DNA of 53,827 nucleotides from the NCBI GenBank assembly GCA_900757595.1, contig CAAEOL010000017.1, positions 1 to 53,827 on the forward strand. Direction: 5' to 3'. A program made the translations under genes and the position numbers. Position 1 is the stretch's first letter, and each line of letters begins with the position of its first letter. Of this stretch, positions 25,696-35,884 are shown one piece after another. The notes below the pieces were generated by a model. The model had not been told where the DNA came from and did no database searches. It saw nothing but the letters and a program-made list of their open reading frames with translations. The DNA comes from an uncultured Collinsella sp. GTDB lineage: Bacteria; Actinomycetota; Coriobacteriia; Coriobacteriales; Coriobacteriaceae.

Positions 25696-27066
25696 ATGGC
25701 GTCTGCCGATCGTTCTACGTTGTTTATCAATGCGACCGTTTTGGATGGCTCGGAGCATATGGAGCCGCAACCCGATATGGCCGTGGCCGTTGAGCGCGGT
25801 GTCATCACGTGGGTGGGGCCGAGTGCTGTGGCGCAGGCGCCTGCAGGTGCCAAGGTTATCGACCTGGGTGGTGCGTATCTCATGCCCGGTCTCATCAATA
25901 TGCATGCGCATCTGTGCGGCTCGGGCAAGCCGGTTTCGGCGGGCGATGCGGGCGCGCTGATGAAGAAGCTCGATAATCCCGTGGGGCGCGCCATCGTGCG
26001 CCACATTCTTAAGGGCAGCGCCCAACAACAGCTTGCAAGTGGCGTGACCACGGTGCGCGGCGCGGGCGACCCGCTGTTTGCTGACATTGCCGTGCGCGAC
26101 GCTATCGACGCCGGCAAGTATCAGGGTCCGCGCCTGGTAGCGCCGGGAACGGGCGTCACGGTGCCGGGCGGCCATGGCGCGGGCTTGTTCGCCCAGGTGG
26201 CCAACAGCCCCGTCGAGGCAGCCGAGCAGGTGCGAGACCTGTATGCGCGCGGCGCCGACGTCATTAAGCTGTTCGTAACGGGCGGTGTGTTCGATGCGAC
26301 CGAGGTGGGCGAGCCGGGCGTGCTGCGTATGCCGGTGGAGGTTGCCGCGGCGGCGTGCAAGGCGGCGCACGAGGTGGGCCTGCCGGTTATGGCTCATGTC
26401 GAGAGCACCGAGGGCGTGAAGGCCGCGCTTGAGGCCGGGGTCGACACGATCGAGCACGGTGCCCCGATGACGCCCGAGATCCTGGAGCTGTATCGCGGCA
26501 CCGCGGGCACACAGCTCGAGGGACGCGCGCCGAGCGTGACCTGCACGATCAGCCCGGCGCTGCCGTTTGTGTTGCTCGATCCGGAGAAGACCCATTCGAC
26601 CGACACGCAAAAGAAGAACGGCGACATCGTGTGCTCGGGCATTATCGAGAGCGCTCGTGCGGCGCTGGAAGCCGGCGTTAAGGTGGGCCTGGGCACGGAC
26701 TCGAGCTGCCCGTTCGTGACCCAGTACGACATGTGGCGCGAAGTCGCTTACTTTGCCAAGTACGTGGGCGTGAGCAACGCCTTTGCGCTGCATACGGCGA
26801 CGCAGGTCAATGCCGAGCTGTTGGGCCTAGGCGGCGAGACCGGCACGGTCGAGTGCGGCAAGGCCGCCGATATCCTGGTGACGCGCGAGAACCCGCTCGA
26901 TGACCTGTGCGCTCTGCGCGAGCCAATGCACGTGATGTGCCGCGGCAACCTGGTGCGCAAACTCAAGGTGAAGCGTATTCCCGAGGTGGACGCCGAGCTC
27001 GACACGATTATGGCCATGCCTGCCGAAGCGCTGGCCGAGGAGCTGGCCCGCGACGGCGTGGCGTAA
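25696..27066 (+). CDS. Amidohydrolase-family metal-dependent hydrolase
   Basis: 456 residues of the amidohydrolase superfamily, closest in style to the imidazolonepropionase/Xaa-Pro dipeptidase-like group. Metal ligands are visible in order: HAHL (near residue 75), the likely carboxylated Lys in ADVIKLFVTGGV, His in MAHVES, His in DTIEHGAP, and Asp in GLGTDSSCP. N- and C-terminal strands (FINATVLDGSEHME; GKAADILVTRENPLDDL) form the small beta-sandwich. Cytoplasmic; no signal peptide. The substrate cannot be told. The ATG at 25696 follows GGGGGAGGAG; the open frame upstream has no ribosome site. Confidence 0.85.
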   Translation: MASADRSTLFINATVLDGSEHMEPQPDMAVAVERGVITWVGPSAVAQAPAGAKVIDLGGAYLMPGLINMHAHLCGSGKPVSAGDAGALMKKLDNPVGRAIVRHILKGSAQQQLASGVTTVRGAGDPLFADIAVRDAIDAGKYQGPRLVAPGTGVTVPGGHGAGLFAQVANSPVEAAEQVRDLYARGADVIKLFVTGGVFDATEVGEPGVLRMPVEVAAAACKAAHEVGLPVMAHVESTEGVKAALEAGVDTIEHGAPMTPEILELYRGTAGTQLEGRAPSVTCTISPALPFVLLDPEKTHSTDTQKKNGDIVCSGIIESARAALEAGVKVGLGTDSSCPFVTQYDMWREVAYFAKYVGVSNAFALHTATQVNAELLGLGGETGTVECGKAADILVTRENPLDDLCALREPMHVMCRGNLVRKLKVKRIPEVDAELDTIMAMPAEALAEELARDGVA

Positions 27067-27117
27067 GCGCCGGTGTGACGGGGGACAGTCGGCTCGTCGA
27101 ACGCCGCCGCCTTATAC

Positions 27118-27157
27118 AAAAAAGCCGAGGTCTCAGCAAGAGGCCTCGGCTTTTTTA
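27118..27157. terminator. Bidirectional terminator
   Basis: AAAAAAGCCGAGG (27118-27130) and CCTCGGCTTTTTT (27144-27156) are perfect complements with T-runs in both directions. It serves the amidohydrolase gene (+) and the zinc-ribbon gene (-). Confidence 0.92.
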
Positions 27158-27219
27158 TCGAATAAATGCTTCAGATTTGAGACAAACACTACTGATTCAT
27201 TTGCCCCACGGCGCGATGC

Positions 27220-27693
27220 CTAGGAGCGTGTTTCCATCTTGGCGTGGCACTTGGGGCAGGTGACGCGGATCTTGCCTTTGCCCTTGGGGACGGACAGCAT
27301 CTGACCGCAGTTAGGGCACTTAAGGTAGGCCGTGGTCTTGCGGCCCTTCCACATCTTCTTGGCCGTTCGCTTGGCGCGCTCAAAGTCTTCCTTGCTGGTG
27401 CCGGCCGCGCGCGAGGCGTTGGCAGCCGCGGCGCCGCCACCCAAGCTGGCGACGAACTTACCTAGGCCGGGGACGTTTGCGGTCGCCGTGACAAAGGCAT
27501 CGTTCTCCTTGCGGCGCGCGTCGATGTTTTTGGACAGACCGCGCAGCACGCCGAGCGCGATCACGGCGATGGCGATCCAGCTGAGCCACTGGATACGGGC
27601 CATCGACCCGATTATCGCGATGATAATGCCTGCGAAGCCCAACACGACGGTGAGCTCATCGGCGCCGTTGCGACCCTTCATAAAGTCATTCAT
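27220..27693 (-). CDS. Small membrane protein with C-terminal zinc ribbon
   Basis: 157 residues. Two membrane helices lie close together (about 14-33 and 36-52), then a basic, Ala-rich linker, then a zinc ribbon YLKCPNCGQML...VTCPKCHAKMETRS with two CPxC pairs. The general design (membrane anchor plus zinc ribbon) is frequent in Coriobacteriia, but no function is known to me. ATG 27693 has AAAGG upstream; an in-frame ATG 30 nt earlier lacks a ribosome site. Confidence 0.8.
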   Translation of the reverse strand: MNDFMKGRNGADELTVVLGFAGIIIAIIGSMARIQWLSWIAIAVIALGVLRGLSKNIDARRKENDAFVTATANVPGLGKFVASLGGGAAAANASRAAGTSKEDFERAKRTAKKMWKGRKTTAYLKCPNCGQMLSVPKGKGKIRVTCPKCHAKMETRS

Positions 27694-27747
27694 GCGAATT
27701 GCCTTTCGTTCGATATGCTGCACGCCTTTATACCCGATTTAGAGCAA

Positions 27748-27830
27748 GGGGGACAGGTTAATCTGCGCCAATGTGGTGCAAACATACCTGTCCCCGGATC
27801 ACCAAGACGGTGCAAAGAAGTCTGTCCCCA
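27748..27830. repeat. CTGTCCCC-type intergenic repeats
   Basis: GGGGACAGGT (27749-27758) and ACCTGTCCCC (27786-27795) are inverted complements. GGTGCAAA-N5-CTGTCCCC occurs twice with a 34-bp offset (27775 and 27809). It lies between csoR and the zinc-ribbon gene, both on the minus strand. Confidence 0.65.
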
Positions 27831-27839
27831 ATGCCCCAA

Positions 27840-28112
27840 TTACTTGGCGAGCTTGTCGACGACGCGCTCTATCTCGGCAAGCTTGGCGGCTTTGAGCTCC
27901 TCGTCGCCCGATTCGATGGCCGAGGCGACGCAGCCCTCAATGTGGGCCTTGAGCACGTCGGCGTTAATGCGCGCGAGGAGCGCCTGTGTGGCCATAAGCT
28001 GCGTGGAAATATCGACGCAATAGCGGTCCTCATCGACCATCCGCAGGATGCCGTCGATCTGACCGCGTGCCGTCTTGAGCATGCGGGTCACCGATTTATG
28101 GTCTGCCATCAT
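27840..28112 (-). CDS. csoR: CsoR-family copper-sensing repressor
   Basis: 90 residues. All-helical DUF156 repressor that releases DNA on Cu(I) binding. Cu ligands are visible as Cys in DRYCVDISTQLMA and His/Cys in LKAHIEGCV. The basic N-terminus HKSVTRMLKTARGQIDGI is the DNA-binding face. The start is one of two adjacent ATGs (28112 or 28109). It is last in copA-copZ-csoR, giving autoregulation through the copA promoter. Confidence 0.93.
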   Translation of the reverse strand: MMADHKSVTRMLKTARGQIDGILRMVDEDRYCVDISTQLMATQALLARINADVLKAHIEGCVASAIESGDEELKAAKLAEIERVVDKLAK

Positions 28113-28150
28113 GGCGGGTTCTCGTTTCTGATCGGGGTGCGCGTGGGTCG

Positions 28151-28372
28151 TTACGCGGCAGTTACGGACAGAGCATGGAATTTCTCGCCGGCGCCTTCGA
28201 CGGCGGCAGCGAGCTGCTCGGCGGTCACGGTGTCGGCACACTCCACCTGTACGGTCTGAGTCTCGTGATCGGCGTCGGCGTCGGTCACGCCGACCACGTT
28301 GAGCAACGCCGTCTCGACGGTGGCGTCGCAGTGGCCGCACATAAGGCCGGAAGTCTTAATTGTGTAACGCAT
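28151..28372 (-). CDS. copZ: CopZ-type copper chaperone (HMA domain)
   Basis: 73 residues forming a single heavy-metal-associated ferredoxin fold: YTIKTSGLMCGHCDATVETALLNVVGV, with the Cu(I)-binding MCGHC (Cys12/Cys15). It delivers copper to CopA and/or CsoR. The ATG at 28372 follows GAGAGG. It lies between copA and csoR in the same orientation. Confidence 0.9.
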   Translation of the reverse strand: MRYTIKTSGLMCGHCDATVETALLNVVGVTDADADHETQTVQVECADTVTAEQLAAAVEGAGEKFHALSVTAA

Positions 28373-28519
28373 GGGTATTCCTCTCTGTTGTGTCGGCTTT
28401 CCCAGGCACCCGACCTTGACCTTCAAGCCGTCGCTCGCGTACCAAAGTACGCGTCGCTCCTCTTTCAGGTCAATCTCGGGCACCCGGAAAACCCGTTCTA
28501 AATGGACTTAATGGTGAGC

Positions 28520-30862
28520 CTATTTTGCCACTTTAGGCTTAAAGGTTCGTAGGCGCAGAGCGTTGGAAACAACACACACGCTCGACAGGCTCATGGCCGC
28601 GGCGCCAAACATCGGCGAGAGCTGCCATCCGGTGAGCGGGAAGAACACGCCCGCCGCCAGCGGAATGCCGATGCCGTTGTAGAACAGTGCCCAGAACAGG
28701 TCCTGCTTGATGTTGCGAATCGTGGCGCGCGAAAGCTCGATGGCCCGCGCAACATCCATGAGGTCGCTGCGCATGAGTACCACGTCGGCGCCCTCCTTGG
28801 CGATGTCGGCGCCGGTGCCAATGGCAAGGCCCACGTCGGCGCGCGCCAGGGCGGGGGAGTCATTGATGCCGTCGCCCACCATGGCGACCTTGCCGCCCGC
28901 ATCCTGCAGTTCGCGCACGTGGCGTTCCTTGTCGGCGGGGAGGACGTCGGCGATAACCTGTTCGCTGGTGAGTCCCACGCGGCGGGCGATGGCCTCGGCC
29001 GTCACGCGGTTGTCGCCGGTGAGCATGCGCACGTCGACGCCGAGCTTGCGGAGCGCGGCGATGGCCTCGGCGCTCGTTTCTTTGACCTCGTCAGCCACGG
29101 CGATGGTGCCAACGAGTTCGCCGTTCTTGGCAAAGAACAGCGGCGTTTTGCCCTCGGTGGCAAATTGCTCGGCAAGGTCCGTAGGCACGGCGGCACCCAA
29201 CTCGCCCATGAAGCGTACGTTGCCGGCTGCGATGACATTCTGCCCCTCGCGTGCCGTAACGCCTCGCCCGGGCACGGCGGCAAAGTCCTCGACCATGCGC
29301 GCGACGATTCCGCGCGACTCGCACTCGGCCATAATCGCCTCGGCCAGCGGGTGCTCGCTCGAGCGCTCCAGCGCGGCGGCCAGCTTGAGCAGCGCCTTTT
29401 CGCTCATGGCGGGCGAGCCGTCGGCGCGTGCGGCAACCACGATATCGGTCACGGCCGGCTTGCCGCGGGTGACGGTGCCCGTCTTGTCGAGCACGACGGT
29501 GCCCACGCTGCGCAGGTTCTCTAGCGCCTCGGCGCTCTTAAACAGAATGCCCATTTCGGCGCCCTTGCCGGTGCCCACCATAATGGCGACGGGCGTGGCC
29601 AGACCCAGTGCGCACGGACAGCTGATCACCAGCACGGCCACGGCAGAAGTGAGCGCCTCGTTCACGCTGCCGGTCAGCGCCATCCATACCGCAAAGGTCA
29701 CGGCCGAGATCACGAACACCACGGGCACGAACACGCCGGCGACCTTGTCGGCCATGCGGGCGATGGGCGCCTTGGTGGCGTTGGCGTCCTCGACGAGCTG
29801 GATGATCTTGGCGAGCGATGTCTCGGCACCCACCCGCGTGGCGCGGAAGGTAAACGAACCGGTGCGGTTGACGGTGGCGGCGTTGACGGTGTCGCCGGCG
29901 GTCTTTTCCACGGGGATGGACTCGCCGGTGAGCGCGCTCTCGTCCACGGCCGACGCGCCCTCGAGTACCACGCCGTCGACGGGGATGGACTCGCCGGGGC
30001 GCACACGCAGCACCTGGCCGGGAAGGATGCTGTCGACGTCGACGGTGGTCTCGCTGCCGTCCTCCGCCACGACGGTCGCGGTCTTGGGTGCCAGGTCGAT
30101 CAGCGCCTCGATGGCGCCGCCGGTCTTGGATTTGCTGCGCGTCTCGAGGTATTTACCCACGGTGACGAGCGACAGGATCGTGCCGGCGCTCTCAAAATAC
30201 AGATTGTCCATGCCCGTCATCATGGCCTCGTGGACCTGACCCGCGGCTAACTGGTCGGCCATGATGAACATGGCATAGAGCGACCAGGCGACGGAAGCGG
30301 TGGCGCCGACGGCGATGAGAGCGTCCATGGTGGGCGCGCCGTGAACGAGCGATTTAAACCCGTTGATAAAGTACGCGTCGTTGACATAGACGATGGGGAT
30401 GAGCAGGACGAGCTCGGTGAGGGCGAGCGTCATGCTGTGGATGTGGTCGGTGAAGATGCCGGGCAGCGGCCAGCCGAGCATGTGTCCCATGCCTATGTAG
30501 AACAGCGGAATGAGGAAGGCAATCGAGACGATGAGGCGGGTGCGCATGGCAGAGGCGGCGGCCTCCAGCTTTTTGGTCGGCGACTCCATATGGGCGGCGC
30601 CGGACCTGGCTTGCGCGTTGCCGTTTGAGTTGGCGGCATCGGTGCCCGTGCTGACGGGCGAGGCCGAATAGCCCGCGCGGTCGACGGCGGTGCAGATATC
30701 GTCGGGGGAGACCTGCGCGGGGTCGTAGTCGACCATCATGGAACCGGCGAGTAGGTTGACCGCGACACTTTGGACGCCGTCGAGCTTGCTCACGGCGCGG
30801 TCCACATGTGCCTGGCAGGCGGCGCACGTCATGCCGCCCACGTCGAACTTATCTTGAGCCAT
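28520..30862 (-). CDS. copA: Copper-exporting P1B-type ATPase CopA
   Basis: 780 residues. Pumps Cu(I) out of the cytoplasm. One N-terminal HMA domain (GGMTCAAC, Cys13/Cys16), a linker, eight predicted membrane helices with the Cu-site CPC in SCPCALGLATP, actuator TGES (ALTGESIPVEK), phosphorylation site DKTGTVTRG, HP motif (SSEHPLAEA) and hinge GDGINDSPAL are all present. Length and motif order are standard. The ATG at 30862 follows GGAGAAG. It is the first gene of the copper operon. Confidence 0.96.
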   Translation of the reverse strand: MAQDKFDVGGMTCAACQAHVDRAVSKLDGVQSVAVNLLAGSMMVDYDPAQVSPDDICTAVDRAGYSASPVSTGTDAANSNGNAQARSGAAHMESPTKKLEAAASAMRTRLIVSIAFLIPLFYIGMGHMLGWPLPGIFTDHIHSMTLALTELVLLIPIVYVNDAYFINGFKSLVHGAPTMDALIAVGATASVAWSLYAMFIMADQLAAGQVHEAMMTGMDNLYFESAGTILSLVTVGKYLETRSKSKTGGAIEALIDLAPKTATVVAEDGSETTVDVDSILPGQVLRVRPGESIPVDGVVLEGASAVDESALTGESIPVEKTAGDTVNAATVNRTGSFTFRATRVGAETSLAKIIQLVEDANATKAPIARMADKVAGVFVPVVFVISAVTFAVWMALTGSVNEALTSAVAVLVISCPCALGLATPVAIMVGTGKGAEMGILFKSAEALENLRSVGTVVLDKTGTVTRGKPAVTDIVVAARADGSPAMSEKALLKLAAALERSSEHPLAEAIMAECESRGIVARMVEDFAAVPGRGVTAREGQNVIAAGNVRFMGELGAAVPTDLAEQFATEGKTPLFFAKNGELVGTIAVADEVKETSAEAIAALRKLGVDVRMLTGDNRVTAEAIARRVGLTSEQVIADVLPADKERHVRELQDAGGKVAMVGDGINDSPALARADVGLAIGTGADIAKEGADVVLMRSDLMDVARAIELSRATIRNIKQDLFWALFYNGIGIPLAAGVFFPLTGWQLSPMFGAAAMSLSSVCVVSNALRLRTFKPKVAK

Positions 30863-30909
30863 GGCTTCTCCTTTCTGCAGTTCGGTGTTGAAATTGTTAA
30901 CCCGCCGAT

Positions 30910-30940
30910 ACTATACACCCATACCCCCTGGGGGTGTCCA
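30910..30940 (-). promoter_or_regulatory. copA promoter with CsoR operator
   Basis: On the minus strand, TGGACA (30940-30935) and TATAGT (30915-30910) are separated by 19 bp. The spacer holds the near-perfect palindrome ATACCCCCTGGGGGTGT (30921-30937), typical of CsoR sites (G/C-tract palindrome flanked by TA). Copper would lift repression of copA-copZ-csoR. Confidence 0.7.
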
Positions 30941-31014
30941 GTACAGAAAGAAATGTACGACATTTCGATACAGATGAGGGTGGCTGCTCAATCGTTGGCA
31001 GCTCATGTCAAACA

Positions 31015-31069
31015 TCTCGATCTGTAACATCTAGCGGGGAAAATGACCTCTAACTGTTACAGATCGAGA
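31015..31069. repeat. TCTCRATCTGTAACA hairpin, copy 10
   Basis: Arms TCTCGATCTGTAACA (31015-31029) and TGTTACAGATCGAGA (31055-31069), perfect 15 bp, 25-nt loop, between the divergent copA and helicase genes. Confidence 0.9.
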
Positions 31070-31094
31070 TTATGTTTTGCGATGTTTGAGTTCG

Positions 31095-31149
31095 TCTCAA
31101 TCTGTAACGTGTAGACCCGGTTTTGTCTCGTAACTGTTACAGATTGAGA
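31095..31149. repeat. TCTCRATCTGTAACA hairpin, copy 11
   Basis: Left arm TCTCAATCTGTAACG (31095-31109), 25-nt loop, right arm TGTTACAGATTGAGA (31135-31149). It starts 80 bp after copy 10. Confidence 0.9.
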
Positions 31150-31208
31150 CAATCGGCCCAGACCCGCCTCGTCATCTGTGGTTTACGTGGGGGCATGCGA
31201 AGCGCGGG

Positions 31209-31413
31209 TATACTAACCGGCGGCGAATCTGCTCCATCGCTTAGGGCCGCTGCGTCTGGACGGCGCGTGATAGGGCTGCCAAAGCGATCGCCAGCGTGCT
31301 GAGCAACGTCCTCTCTGTGCGCACCTGTTTTGTATGTATTAGCGCACTACCAAGCACGCCCCGCGCGGCTGCATGCCGTGCCCATAACGCGTGCAGATAA
31401 GGAACAACAACAT
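31209..31413 (+). promoter_or_regulatory. -10 box and long 5' leader of the DEAD-box helicase gene
   Basis: TATACT (31209-31214) is a good -10 hexamer; no convincing -35 is seen. About 195 nt of GC-rich untranslated leader would follow before ATG 31414. Long leaders are usual for cold-shock helicase genes. No specific fold was identified. Confidence 0.4.
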
Positions 31414-33684
<2,271 letters not shown>

Positions 33685-33716
33685 CATACGCATCGCCCGC
33701 TAGAGCGAGGTGAACC

Positions 33717-33752
33717 AAGGGCCCCGAGCAACTACGTTCGGGGCCCTTTTGT
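33717..33752 (+). terminator. Terminator after the helicase gene
   Basis: AAGGGCCCCGA (33717-33727) pairs with TCGGGGCCCTT (33738-33748), followed by TTGTTTG. Confidence 0.88.
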
Positions 33753-33856
33753 TTGCCGTATCCGATCGCTAGTTCAAATGTGATTTCCTCGGGAATGCAT
33801 CTAGAGGATGCCGTGGGCTTGTTTCCTGCCATGCAGCAATGGGTTCTATGGGGTGC

Positions 33857-34096
33857 GCCGTGCATTTTTTGGAGTATTCTGCAGTTCGAGTTGTCTGCAT
33901 ATGATTCGAAGTCGCCAACGGTGGCCTTCGGATATCCCTAGCGAGCGTTCCGAGTCAGATTTCGCCGTTTTCCGGAGCAGGGGGCGCGTCATTCTCGCCA
34001 TGTCGGGACTTAGAATGATACGGCGCCCTACAGTTTTGCCCACCCGCGGCGGTGCTGGCGCGGTCACGTTGCAGAATACTCCGTTTTTTGCACGGG
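33857..34096. repeat. 240-bp inverted-repeat element (MITE-like)
   Basis: CCGTGCA-T6-GGAGTATTCTGCA (33858-33883) and TGCAGAATACTCC-G-T6-GCACGG (34070-34095) form terminal inverted arms of about 26 bp with a T-tract inside each arm. Within them, GGGCGC-GTCATTCT and AGAATGATACGGCGCCC form a second inverted pair. Weak open frames on both strands (118-127 codons) lack start context and look incidental. This fills most of the 627-bp gap between the helicase and EFR1 genes. The rest (34100-34300) shows only a small GGTGC/GCACC hairpin and a TATACT box (34249-34254) that may be the -10 of the next gene. Confidence 0.7.
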
Positions 34097-34311
34097 CCAG
34101 GATGGGGTACCTCAGGAGAACGTGGCGGTATCCCGTAAATATATACAATCTGTACCGTAATTTATACAAAACGAAGAGGCAGACAGCGTAGGGTGGGTGC
34201 ATTGGGGTGCCTGGCGCACCAAAACGGGGAGCTCCCCCCCATGCGCCGTATACTCTGTCTGAATGTGAAAACGGCTTGACGCGTTGCTAGGCGTAGGGAG
34301 AGGGTGCCTCG

Positions 34312-35073
34312 ATGAGCGTATTCGAAATTGTGTTTAGTCCGACGGGTGGAACGCGGAAGGTGTCTGGCCTTGTGGCCGGGGCGCTGGACAATAATACCGT
34401 TACCGTCGATCTGACCGATAGCGGGCTAGATCTCAGCGCTGTCTCGATGACTGAGGACGACGTGGCCGTAATCTCTGTGCCGGCGTATGCCGGTAGAATC
34501 CCGGCTGTGGTGGCTGACCGGTTGGGCATGGTGCGCGGCAACGGGGCTCGGGCTGTTTTGGTTTGTGTATACGGAAACCGCGCGTTTGAGGACACGCTCG
34601 TAGAGCTGGAGGACGTTGCGAAGCGCGCCGGATTTAGGGTGGTTGCAGCTGTTTCTGCTATTGCTGAGCATTCCGTTGCTCGTCAGTTTGCTGCTGGGCG
34701 ACCGGATGCGCAGGATGCGGCGCAGCTCGCAGAGTTTGCGCAACAAATTCAGCAAAAGCTGTTGGCTGAGGATGCGTCCGAGCCCTCTATCCCCGGCAAT
34801 CGCCCTTATAAACAAGCTGGAGGTCGCCGTATGGCACCCGAGGCAACAGAGGAATGCGTCTCCTGCGGTGCATGCGCCGCGGCGTGTCCCGTTTGTGCTA
34901 TCGACAAGGGCGACCCCAAGCGAGCAGCTGACGAGGCGTGCATCTCCTGCATGCGCTGCATCGCCGTATGCCCGCGAGGCGCTCGCAAGCTTGATCCCAA
35001 CAAGCTATCCGCTGTTTCCCAGATGCTGAGCAAGGCTTGCGTCGTGCGGAAGGAATGCGAGCTCTTCATCTAA
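34312..35073 (+). CDS. EFR1-family flavodoxin-like/bis-4Fe-4S ferredoxin protein
   Basis: 253 residues. An N-terminal flavodoxin-like domain (FEIVFSPTGGTRKVSGLV, FMN phosphate loop SPTGGTRK; VISVPAYAGRIPAV; VCVYGNRAFED) is followed by a C-terminal ferredoxin domain with two clusters: CVSCGACAAACPVCAI and CISCMRCIAVCPRGA. This matches the EFR1 family of anaerobes. Probably a cytoplasmic electron carrier; the partner is unknown, and it is not in an obvious operon. A TATACT box at 34249 may be its -10. Confidence 0.88.
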   Translation: MSVFEIVFSPTGGTRKVSGLVAGALDNNTVTVDLTDSGLDLSAVSMTEDDVAVISVPAYAGRIPAVVADRLGMVRGNGARAVLVCVYGNRAFEDTLVELEDVAKRAGFRVVAAVSAIAEHSVARQFAAGRPDAQDAAQLAEFAQQIQQKLLAEDASEPSIPGNRPYKQAGGRRMAPEATEECVSCGACAAACPVCAIDKGDPKRAADEACISCMRCIAVCPRGARKLDPNKLSAVSQMLSKACVVRKECELFI

Positions 35074-35241
35074 CGCATGCGAAATTGCTGCAAGGAGTGT
35101 CCCTGGTGCCGGCAGTAAAGGAACGTCCCTAAGTGCCGCTTAAAATACCGTTTATCGAAGAATAAATACCGCTCACCGGTCATAATGATTATTCTGGCTT
35201 TGGGCTTGTCTACAATAGCTCCCGTAAAAAGAAATGCGGAA

Positions 35242-35328
35242 GGTTACCGAGTCCCTCGGACGTGGGCCTAACCAAAGTCTTTGAACGGATGTGTCTCTAT
35301 GGACGCATTCGCTTGATTTTGGTTGGGC
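35242..35328 (+). promoter_or_regulatory. Candidate antitermination leader of the alpha-glucoside operon
   Basis: A small hairpin GGTTA-CCGAG-TCC-CTCGG...TAACC (35242-35273) overlaps the left arm of a larger hairpin, GCCTAACCAAA (35266-35276) with TTTGGTTGGGC (35318-35328), which itself encloses CGGATGTGTC/GGACGCATTCG (35286-35311). The two folds exclude each other, as expected of a BglG-type ribonucleic antiterminator, and a bglG-family gene is second in the operon. A -10-like TACAAT is at 35211-35216. No strong U-run follows the larger stem, and the small hairpin does not match the classic RAT consensus closely. The preceding 35074-35240 carries GTGTCCC/ACGTCCC phrases of the dispersed repeats. 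Confidence 0.45.
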
Positions 35329-35353
35329 TATATTTATGAAGGGACATGCCACC

Positions 35354-35866
35354 ATGGGTTTCTTTTCTCGCCTGATGGGCGGTTCGGATGAGCAGAAGAC
35401 TGCAACTTCCGAGTTCGAAATCCTCGCTCCTGTTTCCGGCAAGCTTGTTCACCTAGAAAAAACCAATGATCCCGCTTTTAGCAGCCGTGCCGTGGGCGAT
35501 GGCGTTGCCGTGGTTCCCCAAGAGGGAACGGTGTGCGCTCCCGTCTCCGGCACCGTCGCGGCGCTGTTTCCGACTGAGCACGCGCTGGGCATCATGTCCG
35601 ACGACAGCTCTGCTCAGGTGATGCTGCATATCGGAATCGACACTGTTAAGCTTGAGGGCAAGGGCTTCCATGCGCTTGTTGCCCAGGGTGATCACGTTGA
35701 CGCGGGTCAGCCCCTCGTCGAGGTCGATTTCGACGTGGTTCGCGCTGCCGGTTTTGATCCCACGGTCTTCGTTATCGTGTGCGAGCGCTCGGAGAACTCG
35801 ACTCTTCGTGAGCATGCTTCCGGCCCTGTTGCTGTTAAAGAGCCTGTCGTCTGGCTTTCCGAGTAA
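35354..35866 (+). CDS. PTS EIIA component, glucose/Crr type
   Basis: 170 residues. Cytoplasmic phosphocarrier that passes phosphate from HPr to EIIB. Motifs: FEILAPVSGKLVHLEKTNDPAFSSRAVGDGVAV, then CAPVSGTVAALFPTEHA, the active-site His in MLHIGIDTVKLEGKGF, and LVEVDFD. It is first in an operon with a BglG antiterminator, EIICB and a GH4 hydrolase. It could also serve MurP, which lacks an EIIA. The ATG at 35354 follows GAAGGGA; an upstream in-frame ATG (35336) overlaps that site. Confidence 0.92.
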   Translation: MGFFSRLMGGSDEQKTATSEFEILAPVSGKLVHLEKTNDPAFSSRAVGDGVAVVPQEGTVCAPVSGTVAALFPTEHALGIMSDDSSAQVMLHIGIDTVKLEGKGFHALVAQGDHVDAGQPLVEVDFDVVRAAGFDPTVFVIVCERSENSTLREHASGPVAVKEPVVWLSE

Positions 35867-35884
35867 ATTCTTGTGGTGGGTACC

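Noticed and set aside
27840..28340. Longer 166-codon version of CsoR
   Set aside because: The extra N-terminus is Arg-rich antisense of the copZ region; CsoR homology starts at the ATG pair 28112/28109.
33808..34202. Protein-coding genes of 118-127 codons on either strand
   Set aside because: No ribosome site or recognisable protein; the stretch is an inverted-repeat element, which explains mirrored open frames.
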